A DNA stretch of 64,000 nucleotides, from assembly GCF_900142065.1 (NCBI RefSeq), contig NZ_FSRJ01000001.1, positions 620,001 to 684,000 of the forward strand, given 5' to 3'. Below, piece after piece: positions 14,310 through 22,740 of this stretch. Position 1 is the stretch's first letter; every line of letters starts with the position of its first letter. Origin of the DNA: Agromyces cerinus subsp. cerinus. GTDB lineage: Bacteria > Actinomycetota > Actinomycetes > Actinomycetales > Microbacteriaceae. Position numbers and translations under genes: made by a program. Under the pieces are notes generated by a model, which saw only the letters and a list, made by a program, of their open reading frames with translations, had not been told where the DNA came from and ran no database searches.

Positions 14310-14680
14310 CTCGCGAGCTGGGTGTTTCTGTTTCGCGCCTGTTGGGGCGTGAACCGGTCGAACGCCACGAGCATTACGACGCGGACGGGGTTCTGACGGG
14401 TGTGACGGTGGTATCACGTGATGCGGAGTTCACTCGGGAGGACGTGACGCGTCTACTGGCTTCGCGACGCCTCGAACGCGAGATGGGTCCGCACGGCATC
14501 CCAATGTCAGAAGCGTTGGACCCGGCTAACCAGTTCGCTTTCGAAGCACCCGAGAAGCCGCAAATCGACTGGGCGGAGAAGACCGCACAGGACCAGGCGG
14601 AGCGTTACTACAAAACGCGTCCCAAGGGTGAGTCTCGCAACGGTCACAGGTGGGGGCGGGTTACCCGTAGGTCAGGGTAG
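13887..14680 (+). CDS. Tail assembly chaperone, -1 frameshift fusion (gpGT-like)
   Basis: A -1 slip on A7 at 14267-14273 joins the gpG frame to an ORF that is open from the slip site to 14680, giving about 264 residues. The gpT part starts SLQGRFEEEVQLARELGV and has a helical centre ending with 'DWAEKTAQDQAERYY'. No good independent start or ribosome site exists for this frame, only TTG 14342. This G/GT arrangement immediately before the tape measure is conserved across siphoviruses. Its 3' end overlaps the convergent lipoprotein gene by 20 nt. Confidence 0.85.
14267..14273 (+). promoter_or_regulatory. Programmed -1 frameshift site, AAAAAAA
   Basis: The heptamer is in the right phase for tandem slippage: it reads A-AAA-AAA in the gpG frame (codons GCA AAA AAA GCC). 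Both tRNA-Lys can re-pair with AAA after a -1 step. The gpG stop follows at 14307-14309 and the -1 frame is open through 14680. No strong downstream pseudoknot was identified by eye. Confidence 0.85.
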
Positions 14681-15023
14681 CTTCGATCGGCTCTGTGGGT
14701 TGTCCGTCTTTGAACGTGACCATGCAGAGGACTCCGGCGCTGCGGTCTTTGCCGTCTTCGCGGTACCAGAGGTCGCCGGTTGTTGCCCACAGGACGTCGG
14801 CTTCTGGGTCGTCGGGTAGCGGGTTGTCGATGAGTTCTTTCATCGCGTCGGACATGTTCGATGTCTCGAGCTTGCTGGTGTTGACCTCTTCCGCGCCGGT
14901 CGGGAGCTGGGCGACCGCGTCGTCGATGCATCCCTTGTGGGCTGTCGCACCGTCACCTCCGCCTGCGCATCCGGCGAGTAGGAGGGTGGCGGCGATTGCC
15001 GCGCCCGCGAGTGCTTTCTTCAT
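14661..15023 (-). CDS. Prophage-encoded lipoprotein (moron)
   Basis: The 120-residue protein begins MKKALAGAAIAATLLLAGC, a clean lipoprotein signal peptide with lipobox LAGC (Cys 19), so it would be anchored on the outer face of the membrane. The mature part is about 100 residues, acidic, with two Cys and 'DVLWATTGDLWYRED'. It is the only minus-strand gene inside the late operon, lying between tail chaperones and tape measure; its 3' end overlaps gpT by 20 nt. Antisense placement suggests independent expression in lysogens. Known small phage lipoproteins (for example Ltp of phage TP-J34) exclude superinfecting phage; applying that here is inference. Confidence 0.8.
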   Translation of the reverse strand: MKKALAGAAIAATLLLAGCAGGGDGATAHKGCIDDAVAQLPTGAEEVNTSKLETSNMSDAMKELIDNPLPDDPEADVLWATTGDLWYREDGKDRSAGVLCMVTFKDGQPTEPIEATLTYG

Positions 15024-15034
15024 GACCGAACCGT

Positions 15035-15056
15035 ACCGCCTTGGGGCGGGTTTTTT
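15035..15056 (+). terminator. Intrinsic terminator before the tape measure gene
   Basis: CCGCC (15036-15040) pairs with GGCGG (15045-15049) around TTGG, and a run of six T follows (15051-15056). It reads on the plus strand, just after the antisense lipoprotein and 33 nt before the tape measure start, so it would limit late transcription into tape measure unless read through. A second small hairpin, AGGGG-CTG-CCCCT, follows at 15059-15071. Confidence 0.6.
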
Positions 15057-15088
15057 GTAGGGGCTGCCCCTGAACTGGAGGTACGGCG

Positions 15089-17821
15089 ATGGTCGATCGT
15101 GTAACGAAGGTCACTCTTACTGCGCAGGCTGCTCAGTACATCAATGAGATGCAGAAGGCGGCGAAGGCCACTACTGAGACTGCGAATGCTGCTCAGAAGT
15201 TGCAGCAGCAGGAGAAGACGTTCAACGCGATCGGTAAGGCCGCGATGGCGGTCGGAACTGTTGCCGCGGTGGGTGTTGGTTTGGCTGTGTCGAAGTTCGC
15301 TGAGTTCGACAAGGCGATGTCTGGCGTTCAGGCGGCTACGCATGAGTCGACGGAGAGCATGTCGGCTTTGCGTGATGCTGCGCTCGAGGCTGGCGCTTCG
15401 ACGGTGTTCACTGCTTCGGAGTCTGCCCGTGCGATTGAGGAGCTGGCGAAGGCTGGCGTTTCGACCGCGGACATTCTTGGCGGCGGGTTGAAGGGTTCTC
15501 TGGATCTTGCCGCTGCGGGCGAGCTTGAGGTTGGTGCTGCGGCTGAGATTGCCGCGTCGGCTCTCACCCAGTTCAACCTTGCGGGTTCGGATGTGCCGCA
15601 TGTCGCGGATGTTCTCGCTGCCGGTGCGGGTAAGGCGCAGGGTTCCGTGGAGGACATGTCTGCTGCGCTGAACCAGGCGGGTGGCGTCGCAGCGGGTATG
15701 GGCATCTCCCTTGAGGAGACTGTCGGTTCGTTGTCGTTGTTCGCTTCGGCCGGCTATGTGGGGTCGGATGCGGGTACGTCGTTCCGGCAGATGTTGTTGC
15801 GCTTGTCGAACCCGACCGATGAAGCCAAGCAGGTCATGGATGAGCTTGGCATCAGCGTGTATGACGCTTCGGGTCAGTTCGTTGGCATGCAGAGTGTTGC
15901 GGGTCAGCTCCAGAACCAGATGTCGACGATGTCGGCGGAGACTCGTGACGCAGCGTTGGCCACGATCTTCGGTGCGGATGCGATTCGTACTGCGCGCGTG
16001 CTGTACACGTCTGGTGCTGAGGGTGTCGCGTCGTGGACTTCGAAGGTTGATGACTCGGGGTATGCGGCGGAGACTGCTGCGCTGCGGATGGACAACCTTG
16101 CTGGTGATGTGGAGAAGCTTGGTGGTGCGTTCGATACGGCACTGATCAAGTCGGGTGCTGCGGCGAATGATGCGTTGCGTGGTTTGACGCAGGGTGTCAC
16201 TGCGATGGTCGATGGTTTCGCGTCTGCCCCTCAGGGAGTGCAGGGGGCTGCGCTTGCGATCGGGGCTGTGACTGCTGCTGTTGGGCTTGCGGGCGGGGCG
16301 TTCTTGTTGGCGGTTCCGAAGATTGCTGCGTTCAGGGCCGCGTTGGCGACCATGTCGCCGGCTACTCAGCGGGCCGCGACGGTGCTTGGCGCGGTTGGTA
16401 AGGCTGCCGGGTTCCTCGCGACCCTGGGTGTTGCGGTGTCAATTCTGGACAAGCTTGCGGTGTCGGGTGACCGTGCTGCGATCAGTCTCGGCAAAGTGAC
16501 CGAAGCGTTGAACGATGGTGACTTGGATGCGACGTTCGCGACCATGACGGGCAGTGTGAAGGACTTCTCTGAGGCTCTCGAGCTGGTCGAGGGTTCTGGC
16601 TTCGATGCCCAGATGGAACGTATGGGCGAAGCGCTGGGTGGGAATATCGGCATTACGGGTGTTGTGACTGAGGCGCGTGCCGGGTTCACGAAGATGGGTG
16701 AGTCTCTCGCGCAGATGGTGAACGAGGGCAAGGGCACTCAGGCGGCACAGATCTTCGCGGAGATTGCCCGTAAGGCCGATGAGCAGGGCATCTCTTTGGC
16801 GAAGGTTGAAGCGTTGATGCCGGCGTACACGGATGCGATTGCTGTTGCGTCTGGTGCGCAGGAGGAGGCTTCGGTTTCGTCGGCTGCGATGTCCGAGGGC
16901 ATCGAGGGTGTGGAGTCTGCTGCTGATTCTGCGAAGGATTCTGTCGAGTCGTTGGCGGATACGATCCGTGGTTTCGGTGACTCACAGTTGAGCGTCAATG
17001 AAGCGAACCGTGCGGTCGAGGAGTCGTTGGATTCGTTCACCGAATCTGTCGCAGCGAACGGGCAGACGCTTGACGTTACGACCGAGGCCGGACGCGCTAA
17101 CTCCGCCGCACTTGACGGTATTGCGCAGTCGTACATTGAGGCTGCTGCCGCAACGGTGGAGAACACCGGCAAGCAGTCGGATGCCATCCCGGTGATTGAG
17201 GCGGGCCGTCAGGCCGTCGTCGATGCGGGTATCGCGGCGGGCTTGTCGCAGGAAGCTGCGGAGAAGTACGCGGATTCGCTGGGACTCATTCCGGCTGATG
17301 TGCAGACGCAGGTGACGTTGCAGTCTCAGGCTGCGATGGATGCTGCGCTGCGGTTTGCGCAGGTTCTTCGGGATATGCCGAGTTCCAAGACGGTGTACCT
17401 GTACACCGAGGAACAGAGGGTTCTGTCGGGTGCGCCACGAGGGCAGATCGGTGCCGCCTACAAAGATGGCGGGATGATTCCGCACCTGTCGGGCGGTTCG
17501 CCGACGTGGTGGCGTGACGGTGTCGTGCAGGGTCCAGGTGGCCCTCGCGATGACCGTGTGGCTGCGATGTTGTCACCTGGCGAGTTCGTCGTGAACGCCG
17601 CGCAGACGGCACGGTATAGCCGCGAGCTACACGACATGAACGCAGGCACCTACGGGGGCGCAGGGGGCGTCGACATGTCGCCTGTTGTGCGTCAGTTGCA
17701 GCGTGTCGATCAGACGTTGCGTGAGGTTCGCGACCGTACCGGCACACCCGTTCCGGTGGGTGCCGTGCAGGCAGCGACGGGTTCGACGAGCGTGTTCAAC
17801 ACGAGAAATGGGCGGATCTGA
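15089..17821 (+). CDS. Tape measure protein
   Basis: The 910-residue protein is the longest in the prophage and sets tail length. It has N-terminal helices/coiled coil (residues 15-50), a phage tail tape measure domain around 65-300 ('LEAGASTVFTASESARAIEELAKAG', in parts), hydrophobic segments near 390-420 and 430-455 that may insert in the membrane during DNA entry, and a Gly-rich C terminus. GGAGG lies 8 nt before ATG. At about 1.5 angstroms per residue, a tail of roughly 130-140 nm would be expected (general rule). No lytic peptidase domain is obvious. Confidence 0.95.
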   Translation: MVDRVTKVTLTAQAAQYINEMQKAAKATTETANAAQKLQQQEKTFNAIGKAAMAVGTVAAVGVGLAVSKFAEFDKAMSGVQAATHESTESMSALRDAALEAGASTVFTASESARAIEELAKAGVSTADILGGGLKGSLDLAAAGELEVGAAAEIAASALTQFNLAGSDVPHVADVLAAGAGKAQGSVEDMSAALNQAGGVAAGMGISLEETVGSLSLFASAGYVGSDAGTSFRQMLLRLSNPTDEAKQVMDELGISVYDASGQFVGMQSVAGQLQNQMSTMSAETRDAALATIFGADAIRTARVLYTSGAEGVASWTSKVDDSGYAAETAALRMDNLAGDVEKLGGAFDTALIKSGAAANDALRGLTQGVTAMVDGFASAPQGVQGAALAIGAVTAAVGLAGGAFLLAVPKIAAFRAALATMSPATQRAATVLGAVGKAAGFLATLGVAVSILDKLAVSGDRAAISLGKVTEALNDGDLDATFATMTGSVKDFSEALELVEGSGFDAQMERMGEALGGNIGITGVVTEARAGFTKMGESLAQMVNEGKGTQAAQIFAEIARKADEQGISLAKVEALMPAYTDAIAVASGAQEEASVSSAAMSEGIEGVESAADSAKDSVESLADTIRGFGDSQLSVNEANRAVEESLDSFTESVAANGQTLDVTTEAGRANSAALDGIAQSYIEAAAATVENTGKQSDAIPVIEAGRQAVVDAGIAAGLSQEAAEKYADSLGLIPADVQTQVTLQSQAAMDAALRFAQVLRDMPSSKTVYLYTEEQRVLSGAPRGQIGAAYKDGGMIPHLSGGSPTWWRDGVVQGPGGPRDDRVAAMLSPGEFVVNAAQTARYSRELHDMNAGTYGGAGGVDMSPVVRQLQRVDQTLREVRDRTGTPVPVGAVQAATGSTSVFNTRNGRI

Positions 17822-17823
17822 CC

Positions 17824-18672
17824 ATGTGGTTTGGTACTCGAGCGTTCATGCAGGAGATCGTTGACCCGCAGTTCAACCCTGACTACTCCCGAGACGGTTG
17901 GTCGCAAGACAGCCGGTACCTGTCGGGTCGGGTCGGTTTGGCGTCGTCAGCGAACGGACACCAGGAGTACTTCTTCGACTGGGGTGTGTTGTCGCGCGAG
18001 CAGGTGCGTCAGATCACTGACTACGCGGATGGTGTGTACGGGAAGGTCGGTGGCCGTCCGGGGGAGTCGTTGCTGTACTGGGTTGACCCAGTGGCGGCGG
18101 ATCAGAATGTGTTGCCGCAATCGTGGGCTACGCCTTCGCTTGGCGGGTATGACGCTGTCCCGTTTGCTGGTGATGACCGTCCTGTGTTGTCGGCCAACAC
18201 GAATCTGACGCAGGGGTACCCGGTTGAGAAGGCGACGTACACGTTGGCTGCGGACACGGTTCTGCGGTCTGTGTTTGTGCCTATCCCTCCGGGGCATTCC
18301 GCATGGGTCGGTGTTCACGGTGATGCTGGCGCACAGGACCGGGTCAAGGTCACCCCGTTCACCGGGTCAACGGCAGGGACGGTGGTGCATCCGACGATCC
18401 TGTCGGTGTCGACGACTACGCGTGTGAACACTGAGATCACCGGCACGGGTCTCGAGCTGTCGCTGGACAAGACGACCCCTGGCACGTGCCCGTTGGTGGG
18501 GATGATCGTTCAGATTCTCCCTACCGGTTCGACGCCGACGACTGGAGGGTTCATTTCTGGTCAGGGTCATGCGGGCTGCCGGTTCGACGGGTATCCGTCT
18601 CGTGTCCCGTATATCGCTGCCGGGGATGACTCAATGATTCAGGTGTCGGCGAAACTCGTGGAGGTCGGTTGA
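17824..18672 (+). CDS. Distal tail protein
   Basis: The 282-residue beta-rich protein follows the tape measure by 2 nt, the standard place for Dit. It has 'YFFDWGVLSREQVRQITDYADG' (shown in parts: YFFDWGVLSREQ) and 'LLYWVDPVAADQNVLPQSWA', followed by a carbohydrate-binding-like sandwich and an aromatic end. Dit forms the hexameric hub linking tube and tail tip. The stop overlaps the next start by one base. Confidence 0.8.
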   Translation: MWFGTRAFMQEIVDPQFNPDYSRDGWSQDSRYLSGRVGLASSANGHQEYFFDWGVLSREQVRQITDYADGVYGKVGGRPGESLLYWVDPVAADQNVLPQSWATPSLGGYDAVPFAGDDRPVLSANTNLTQGYPVEKATYTLAADTVLRSVFVPIPPGHSAWVGVHGDAGAQDRVKVTPFTGSTAGTVVHPTILSVSTTTRVNTEITGTGLELSLDKTTPGTCPLVGMIVQILPTGSTPTTGGFISGQGHAGCRFDGYPSRVPYIAAGDDSMIQVSAKLVEVG

Positions 18673-20060
18673 TGGGTGTCCACGTGAAGATCGACGGTGT
18701 TGCGGAGTGGGATGTCGCCGGCTTGCAGTTGACGGAGGATGCGACCCCTGTTGACCCGTCGAGTTCGTTCGGCGGTGCGGGGGATTTTTCGTTCTCGATT
18801 CCGGCGAACGTGGATGCGAAGCTCATCGTCGGTCTGCCGGTTGAGGTTGTCGACACTGTGTTGGGGGTCACGCGTGGCGTGATTGCCGCTGTCGGCATGG
18901 TTGGTGATGACGTTCGCGCACAGTGCACGACTCGTCTGGTGCCGCTGGTTGCTGACCGGAACGCTGCTTTGCATGTGGGGACGGTCGAGTCGTATCTGAC
19001 TTACGTTTTCGGCTTGTGTGATGTGACGACGGGTGTTGTGTTCGACCCGTCGATCGCGGACATTGAAGTGACCGCTGTCGGGTGGTCGGGGAATGTTTGG
19101 TTGCAGGTGAAGCAGTTCTGCATTGCGTACCAGGTTGAGGTTGCCGTTGTGGGGACTGACATTGTGGTGCGTCCTCTGCGGGGGCAGCGTGCGTCGAGGG
19201 TTGACGAGTCGGCGTTCGAGTGGGGCATGGATGGCACCGGTCGTTCGCAGACGGTTGAGTCCTGGTATTACGAGACCACACCGGTTACGGATGCCGTACT
19301 CGTGGGGCGGACGGCGAACGTCATCTCAAGTTTGGGTGCGGGCGAGGTGTACGAGTTTCAGGTCGACTTGGATTGTTCGTTGTCGTCGGTTGAGCAGCCT
19401 GTCGCAATGGATTCGGTTGCGTATTCGGAGGCGTCGGCTTCGGTGTATTCGGTGCGTGACCGGTTGGATAACCCGGTTGATGCGTCGTATTGGGTGAAGC
19501 AGGGCGGCAGCGTTTCAGTGTCGATTGCGGATGACACGCGGTCGATCACGGTGAAGGTCACTGGTTGTTTGGATGCGACGCTGGCCCCGTACCGGCTGGT
19601 CGGGACTCGGGTAGTGCACGGTCAGGATGTCGAGTATTCGACGTTGCGTGTGCTCGGGTCTGGGTTGGCGTTCAAACGGAAGCTGTATTCGATGCCGGCG
19701 TGTGTGGATGGTTCCGCGACGGTCGAGGTCGGGTGTGAGGTTGACAACGACTTCATCACCTCGTGGGCGCACGCTCATTCGTTGTTGCTGTGGGCTGCTG
19801 TGAGGTACGGGTCGCCGCAGATTCGGGTGTCAGGGCAGGCCGTGTTGGGTGCTGGTGCTGGTGCTCGTATCCTCGACGACTTCACCGAGTATCGGGTGCG
19901 GACAGTGAGCCGTGGCCCGTCCGGGGAGGCGTCGTATGAAGCGGAGTGGGACACCACCCTCGGCGATTTGGATGCGGTGTGGGGTGAGCAGAACATCGGC
20001 GAGTTCAACGACGCTCATTCGACGATCGGTCCATACAACGTTCGACCTTTGACTACTTAG
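18672..20060 (+). CDS. Minor tail protein, baseplate hub-like
   Basis: The 462-residue protein lies directly after Dit and resembles ReqiPepy6 gp37/gp27-like hub proteins: N-terminal 'VKIDGVAEWDVAGLQLTEDA', then a mostly beta architecture with 'SYLTYVFGLCDVTTGVVFDP'. It likely forms the tail tip and contacts the fibres. ATG 18672 has GGAGG 8 nt upstream; a TTG just before is the alternative. No peptidase motif is seen. Confidence 0.75.
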   Translation: MGVHVKIDGVAEWDVAGLQLTEDATPVDPSSSFGGAGDFSFSIPANVDAKLIVGLPVEVVDTVLGVTRGVIAAVGMVGDDVRAQCTTRLVPLVADRNAALHVGTVESYLTYVFGLCDVTTGVVFDPSIADIEVTAVGWSGNVWLQVKQFCIAYQVEVAVVGTDIVVRPLRGQRASRVDESAFEWGMDGTGRSQTVESWYYETTPVTDAVLVGRTANVISSLGAGEVYEFQVDLDCSLSSVEQPVAMDSVAYSEASASVYSVRDRLDNPVDASYWVKQGGSVSVSIADDTRSITVKVTGCLDATLAPYRLVGTRVVHGQDVEYSTLRVLGSGLAFKRKLYSMPACVDGSATVEVGCEVDNDFITSWAHAHSLLLWAAVRYGSPQIRVSGQAVLGAGAGARILDDFTEYRVRTVSRGPSGEASYEAEWDTTLGDLDAVWGEQNIGEFNDAHSTIGPYNVRPLTT

Positions 20061-20068
20061 GGGGCAGT

Positions 20069-21433
20069 GTGAAGATTCCGCCGATCAACCTGCCGCTTGA
20101 TGCGGTCGCACACGCCCGGTGGTTGGAGCAGAGGGCTGTGGCGGCGGAGACCGAACTCCGTGACCTCAGGTCGTGGAAAGAGACTGTGACCCGTCAGCTC
20201 AGCATGACTGCTGGCGATTCAACGGGTACGAACGTGCGGGTCGAAACGAACCGCACCGACATCCTCGAACTCAAAGGCCGCGCGGGCGTTCCCGCAGGCG
20301 GTCGTGGCGGTTGGGTTCTGCGCCGCGCAACCGACACGGGTGAACTGCGGTGGGCCGTGGATGTCACGGGTGCGCAACCGCAGTGTGACATCTACCTTGG
20401 GGTGCTGCCGTCGTGGCTTGACGAGGGTGACCCGCGGTACTCGTGGTATCCGCAGATCCTCGGCAGCAGCGCAGCGGACTATGACGCAGCGCAGGCGATG
20501 ATGCCCATCCTGTCTGTCACCGATACGGTTGCGGATCTCGGCGGTGGCACGGGCTACCGTACTGGCTCGACCAGCCCTGTCCCGCTGGACGCGGATAATG
20601 CTGCCCCCGCGCGGTACTCGGTGCACGTCTCGCCTGTGTTTGATGGGCAAGCGTTCGACATCATGTTCCCTGCCGATCTGGCGCGCACTACCAACTCGCC
20701 GTGGTCACACATCGACATCGGTGTTTACAACGACGGCGGTGAGACAGGCGAGTACAAGGCCGAACTGCATTTGCGGCATCTATCGGGCACGTATGCCGGA
20801 ACACGAGTCGCGCCAGGCGAATGGTATGACGACCCGGCTACCGGTTCGAACGATTGGGACGCCCGCAAAATGTTCCTCGAGGCCGACGAGTTGTTGTCGT
20901 GGCGGGTCGAGAACGTTGGCGGGAACCCGAACGGGATGGCTGGTTCCCAGATTGTCCCGTCAATCACAAACGCTGGGTCCGGAAGTCTGGTGGCCGCGAC
21001 CGGTGACAAGTGGTGGGAGATGAACGTCAAGGGACGCGAACTTGTGTTCCCCTTCTCGGGGATCGGCCCGCTCGAGGTTTCTAGCGCTGCTCACCGGTTC
21101 CGAAACTCACGCCGCGACATCATCGGGATCTCGCTCGTGACGGCTGAGGTCACGGACGCGCCAGTCGGTGCCAGCATTCAGGTCGACGTGAAGGTGGGCG
21201 GGGTGTCGATTTTCGCTTCCCCGTTGACGATTCTTGCCGGCGAGACGTTCGGGTCTGCGGTTCCTGCTCTGTCGCGGTGGCCCTTGGGCAGTACGGGCAT
21301 GATCGACGGCCCTGCGGATCAGATCGCGTTGGCACCGTGGGCACCCGGAGACGCGGCGACACTCGAAATCGTTCAGGTTGGTTCGCCTGGAACTGAGGGC
21401 GCGAACCTGACTGTTCTGATGTGGGCCGGCTGA
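20069..21433 (+). CDS. Minor tail protein with C-terminal fibre domain
   Basis: The 454-residue protein starts with a helix/coiled-coil stretch (residues 10-50, 'ARWLEQRAVAAETELRDLRS'), then a Gly-rich and beta-rich centre. Its last 110 residues (VGASIQVDVKVGGVSIF...GANLTVLMWAG) are related to the C terminus of the fibre gene at 21634. A GTG start follows GGGGG. The domain layout, a coil anchored at the hub with a receptor-type tip, suggests a host-contact protein. Receptor is unknown. Confidence 0.75.
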   Translation: MKIPPINLPLDAVAHARWLEQRAVAAETELRDLRSWKETVTRQLSMTAGDSTGTNVRVETNRTDILELKGRAGVPAGGRGGWVLRRATDTGELRWAVDVTGAQPQCDIYLGVLPSWLDEGDPRYSWYPQILGSSAADYDAAQAMMPILSVTDTVADLGGGTGYRTGSTSPVPLDADNAAPARYSVHVSPVFDGQAFDIMFPADLARTTNSPWSHIDIGVYNDGGETGEYKAELHLRHLSGTYAGTRVAPGEWYDDPATGSNDWDARKMFLEADELLSWRVENVGGNPNGMAGSQIVPSITNAGSGSLVAATGDKWWEMNVKGRELVFPFSGIGPLEVSSAAHRFRNSRRDIIGISLVTAEVTDAPVGASIQVDVKVGGVSIFASPLTILAGETFGSAVPALSRWPLGSTGMIDGPADQIALAPWAPGDAATLEIVQVGSPGTEGANLTVLMWAG

Positions 21434-21624
21434 TGGAGTGGTTCGGTTGGGGTCTCCCCATTGTGTCCGCGACGGTCACTCCGCCAACCGCTCCCCGTGG
21501 CCCGTACCCCGGACCGTGGCTGTATCTCACGCCGAACGTCTACCCAGGCGGCGTAGCGCTGCCGGTCGAGATGTTCCCCGGGCCTGACACATACCCGTCT
21601 TCGACGACATACCTGACGGACTAG
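21433..21624 (+). CDS. Small Pro-rich tail-region protein
   Basis: The ATG overlaps the preceding stop (TGATG), giving 63 residues, rich in Pro, Gly, Tyr and Trp with repeated 'YPGPWLYLTPNVYPGG' type segments; these resemble short tail-tip linker proteins. A GTG at 21421 is an alternative start. It ends 9 nt before the next gene. Function is unknown. Confidence 0.65.
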   Translation: MEWFGWGLPIVSATVTPPTAPRGPYPGPWLYLTPNVYPGGVALPVEMFPGPDTYPSSTTYLTD

Positions 21625-21633
21625 GAGTCCCGC

Positions 21634-22740
21634 ATGCCTGTTAGCTACACACCAAACTCGGAGTGGGAAGCACCGGTCATCATTGGCGGCACCCCCGCAA
21701 CTCCCGCCCGGATGAACACGATCGAGGAGGGGTTGAAGACCGTTTCCGACGCGTTCGACGCACTCGAGGCTGGCGACACGACCATCGGTGCAGCAACCCC
21801 AGCGGATGGTGACGTACTCACCTACGACACCGTCACCGGCTGGGGTTCGGCCGCACCGACTGGTGGCGGTGGCGGTACTTCTGATCTCGACGACCTGACG
21901 GACGTTGACGTGTCGACTGTGCCGCCGACTGATGGGCAGTCGCTCGTGTTCGACACGGCAGACAACCTGTGGAAGCCGGCGACAGTCTCCGGTGGTGGTG
22001 GTGGCGCGACTACCCTCGACGGCCTCACGGATGTCACGGTCACTTCGGTTGCCGCGAACGACTACCTGCGTTACGACTCAGGCACCTCGCAGTGGGTCAA
22101 CGTTGCCGGTGTGCCGGCGTCGCACATCACGTCGGGCACCGTCGCGACTGCTCGCCTCGGGTCTGGCACGGCATCCTCGAGTACGTACCTTCGGGGCGAC
22201 CAGACGTACGCGGCTTTGCCCGCATCGTCTGACACGGCACAGGGCATCGTGGAGCTGGCGACCACGGCTGAGGCGACGACTGGCACGGACACGGCTCGAG
22301 CTGTAACCGCTGCCGGCGTGAAGGCTGTCATGGACGCGCATGTTGCGTTGTCCGACCCGCACACCCAGTACCTCAAGGAAACGGATGCGGCGAACTACCG
22401 GGACGTGGTGTTCTCGCAGGGTGGCACGCTGGCTACGGGTGCGGGGCAGTTTCGTCTGTACAACCGGTCGGGCGTCACTCGCACCATCCAGACGGTGACT
22501 GCGGCTGTTGGCACGCAGCCGACTGGTGCGGCGATCCTGGTCGATGTGAACATTTCGGGTACGACGATCTTCACGACGCAGTCGAACCGGCCCACGATCG
22601 CTGTGTCGACGAACGAAGACCAGTCGGGCACCCCGGATGTGACGGCGTGGACTTCGGGTTCATATCTGACGATCGACATTGACCAGATTGGTTCCACGGT
22701 CGCGGGGGCGAACCTGGTTGTGACGGTGGTGTACTCGTGA
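21634..22740 (+). CDS. Tail fibre protein
   Basis: The 368-residue protein has repeats typical of siphovirus fibres: 'LDDLTDVDVS', 'LDGLTDVTVT', a 'GTVATARLGSGTASSSTYLR' segment, 'SDPHTQYL' and a beta-rich C-terminal domain. The latter (about residues 275-368) matches the C terminus of the gene at 20069 in spacing and motif (VDVNISGTTIF...GANLVVTVVY). Gly-rich linkers (GGGGG, about residues 75 and 122) separate the repeats. It probably binds the host surface. The stop overlaps the next GTG by 4 nt. Confidence 0.82.
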   Translation: MPVSYTPNSEWEAPVIIGGTPATPARMNTIEEGLKTVSDAFDALEAGDTTIGAATPADGDVLTYDTVTGWGSAAPTGGGGGTSDLDDLTDVDVSTVPPTDGQSLVFDTADNLWKPATVSGGGGGATTLDGLTDVTVTSVAANDYLRYDSGTSQWVNVAGVPASHITSGTVATARLGSGTASSSTYLRGDQTYAALPASSDTAQGIVELATTAEATTGTDTARAVTAAGVKAVMDAHVALSDPHTQYLKETDAANYRDVVFSQGGTLATGAGQFRLYNRSGVTRTIQTVTAAVGTQPTGAAILVDVNISGTTIFTTQSNRPTIAVSTNEDQSGTPDVTAWTSGSYLTIDIDQIGSTVAGANLVVTVVYS

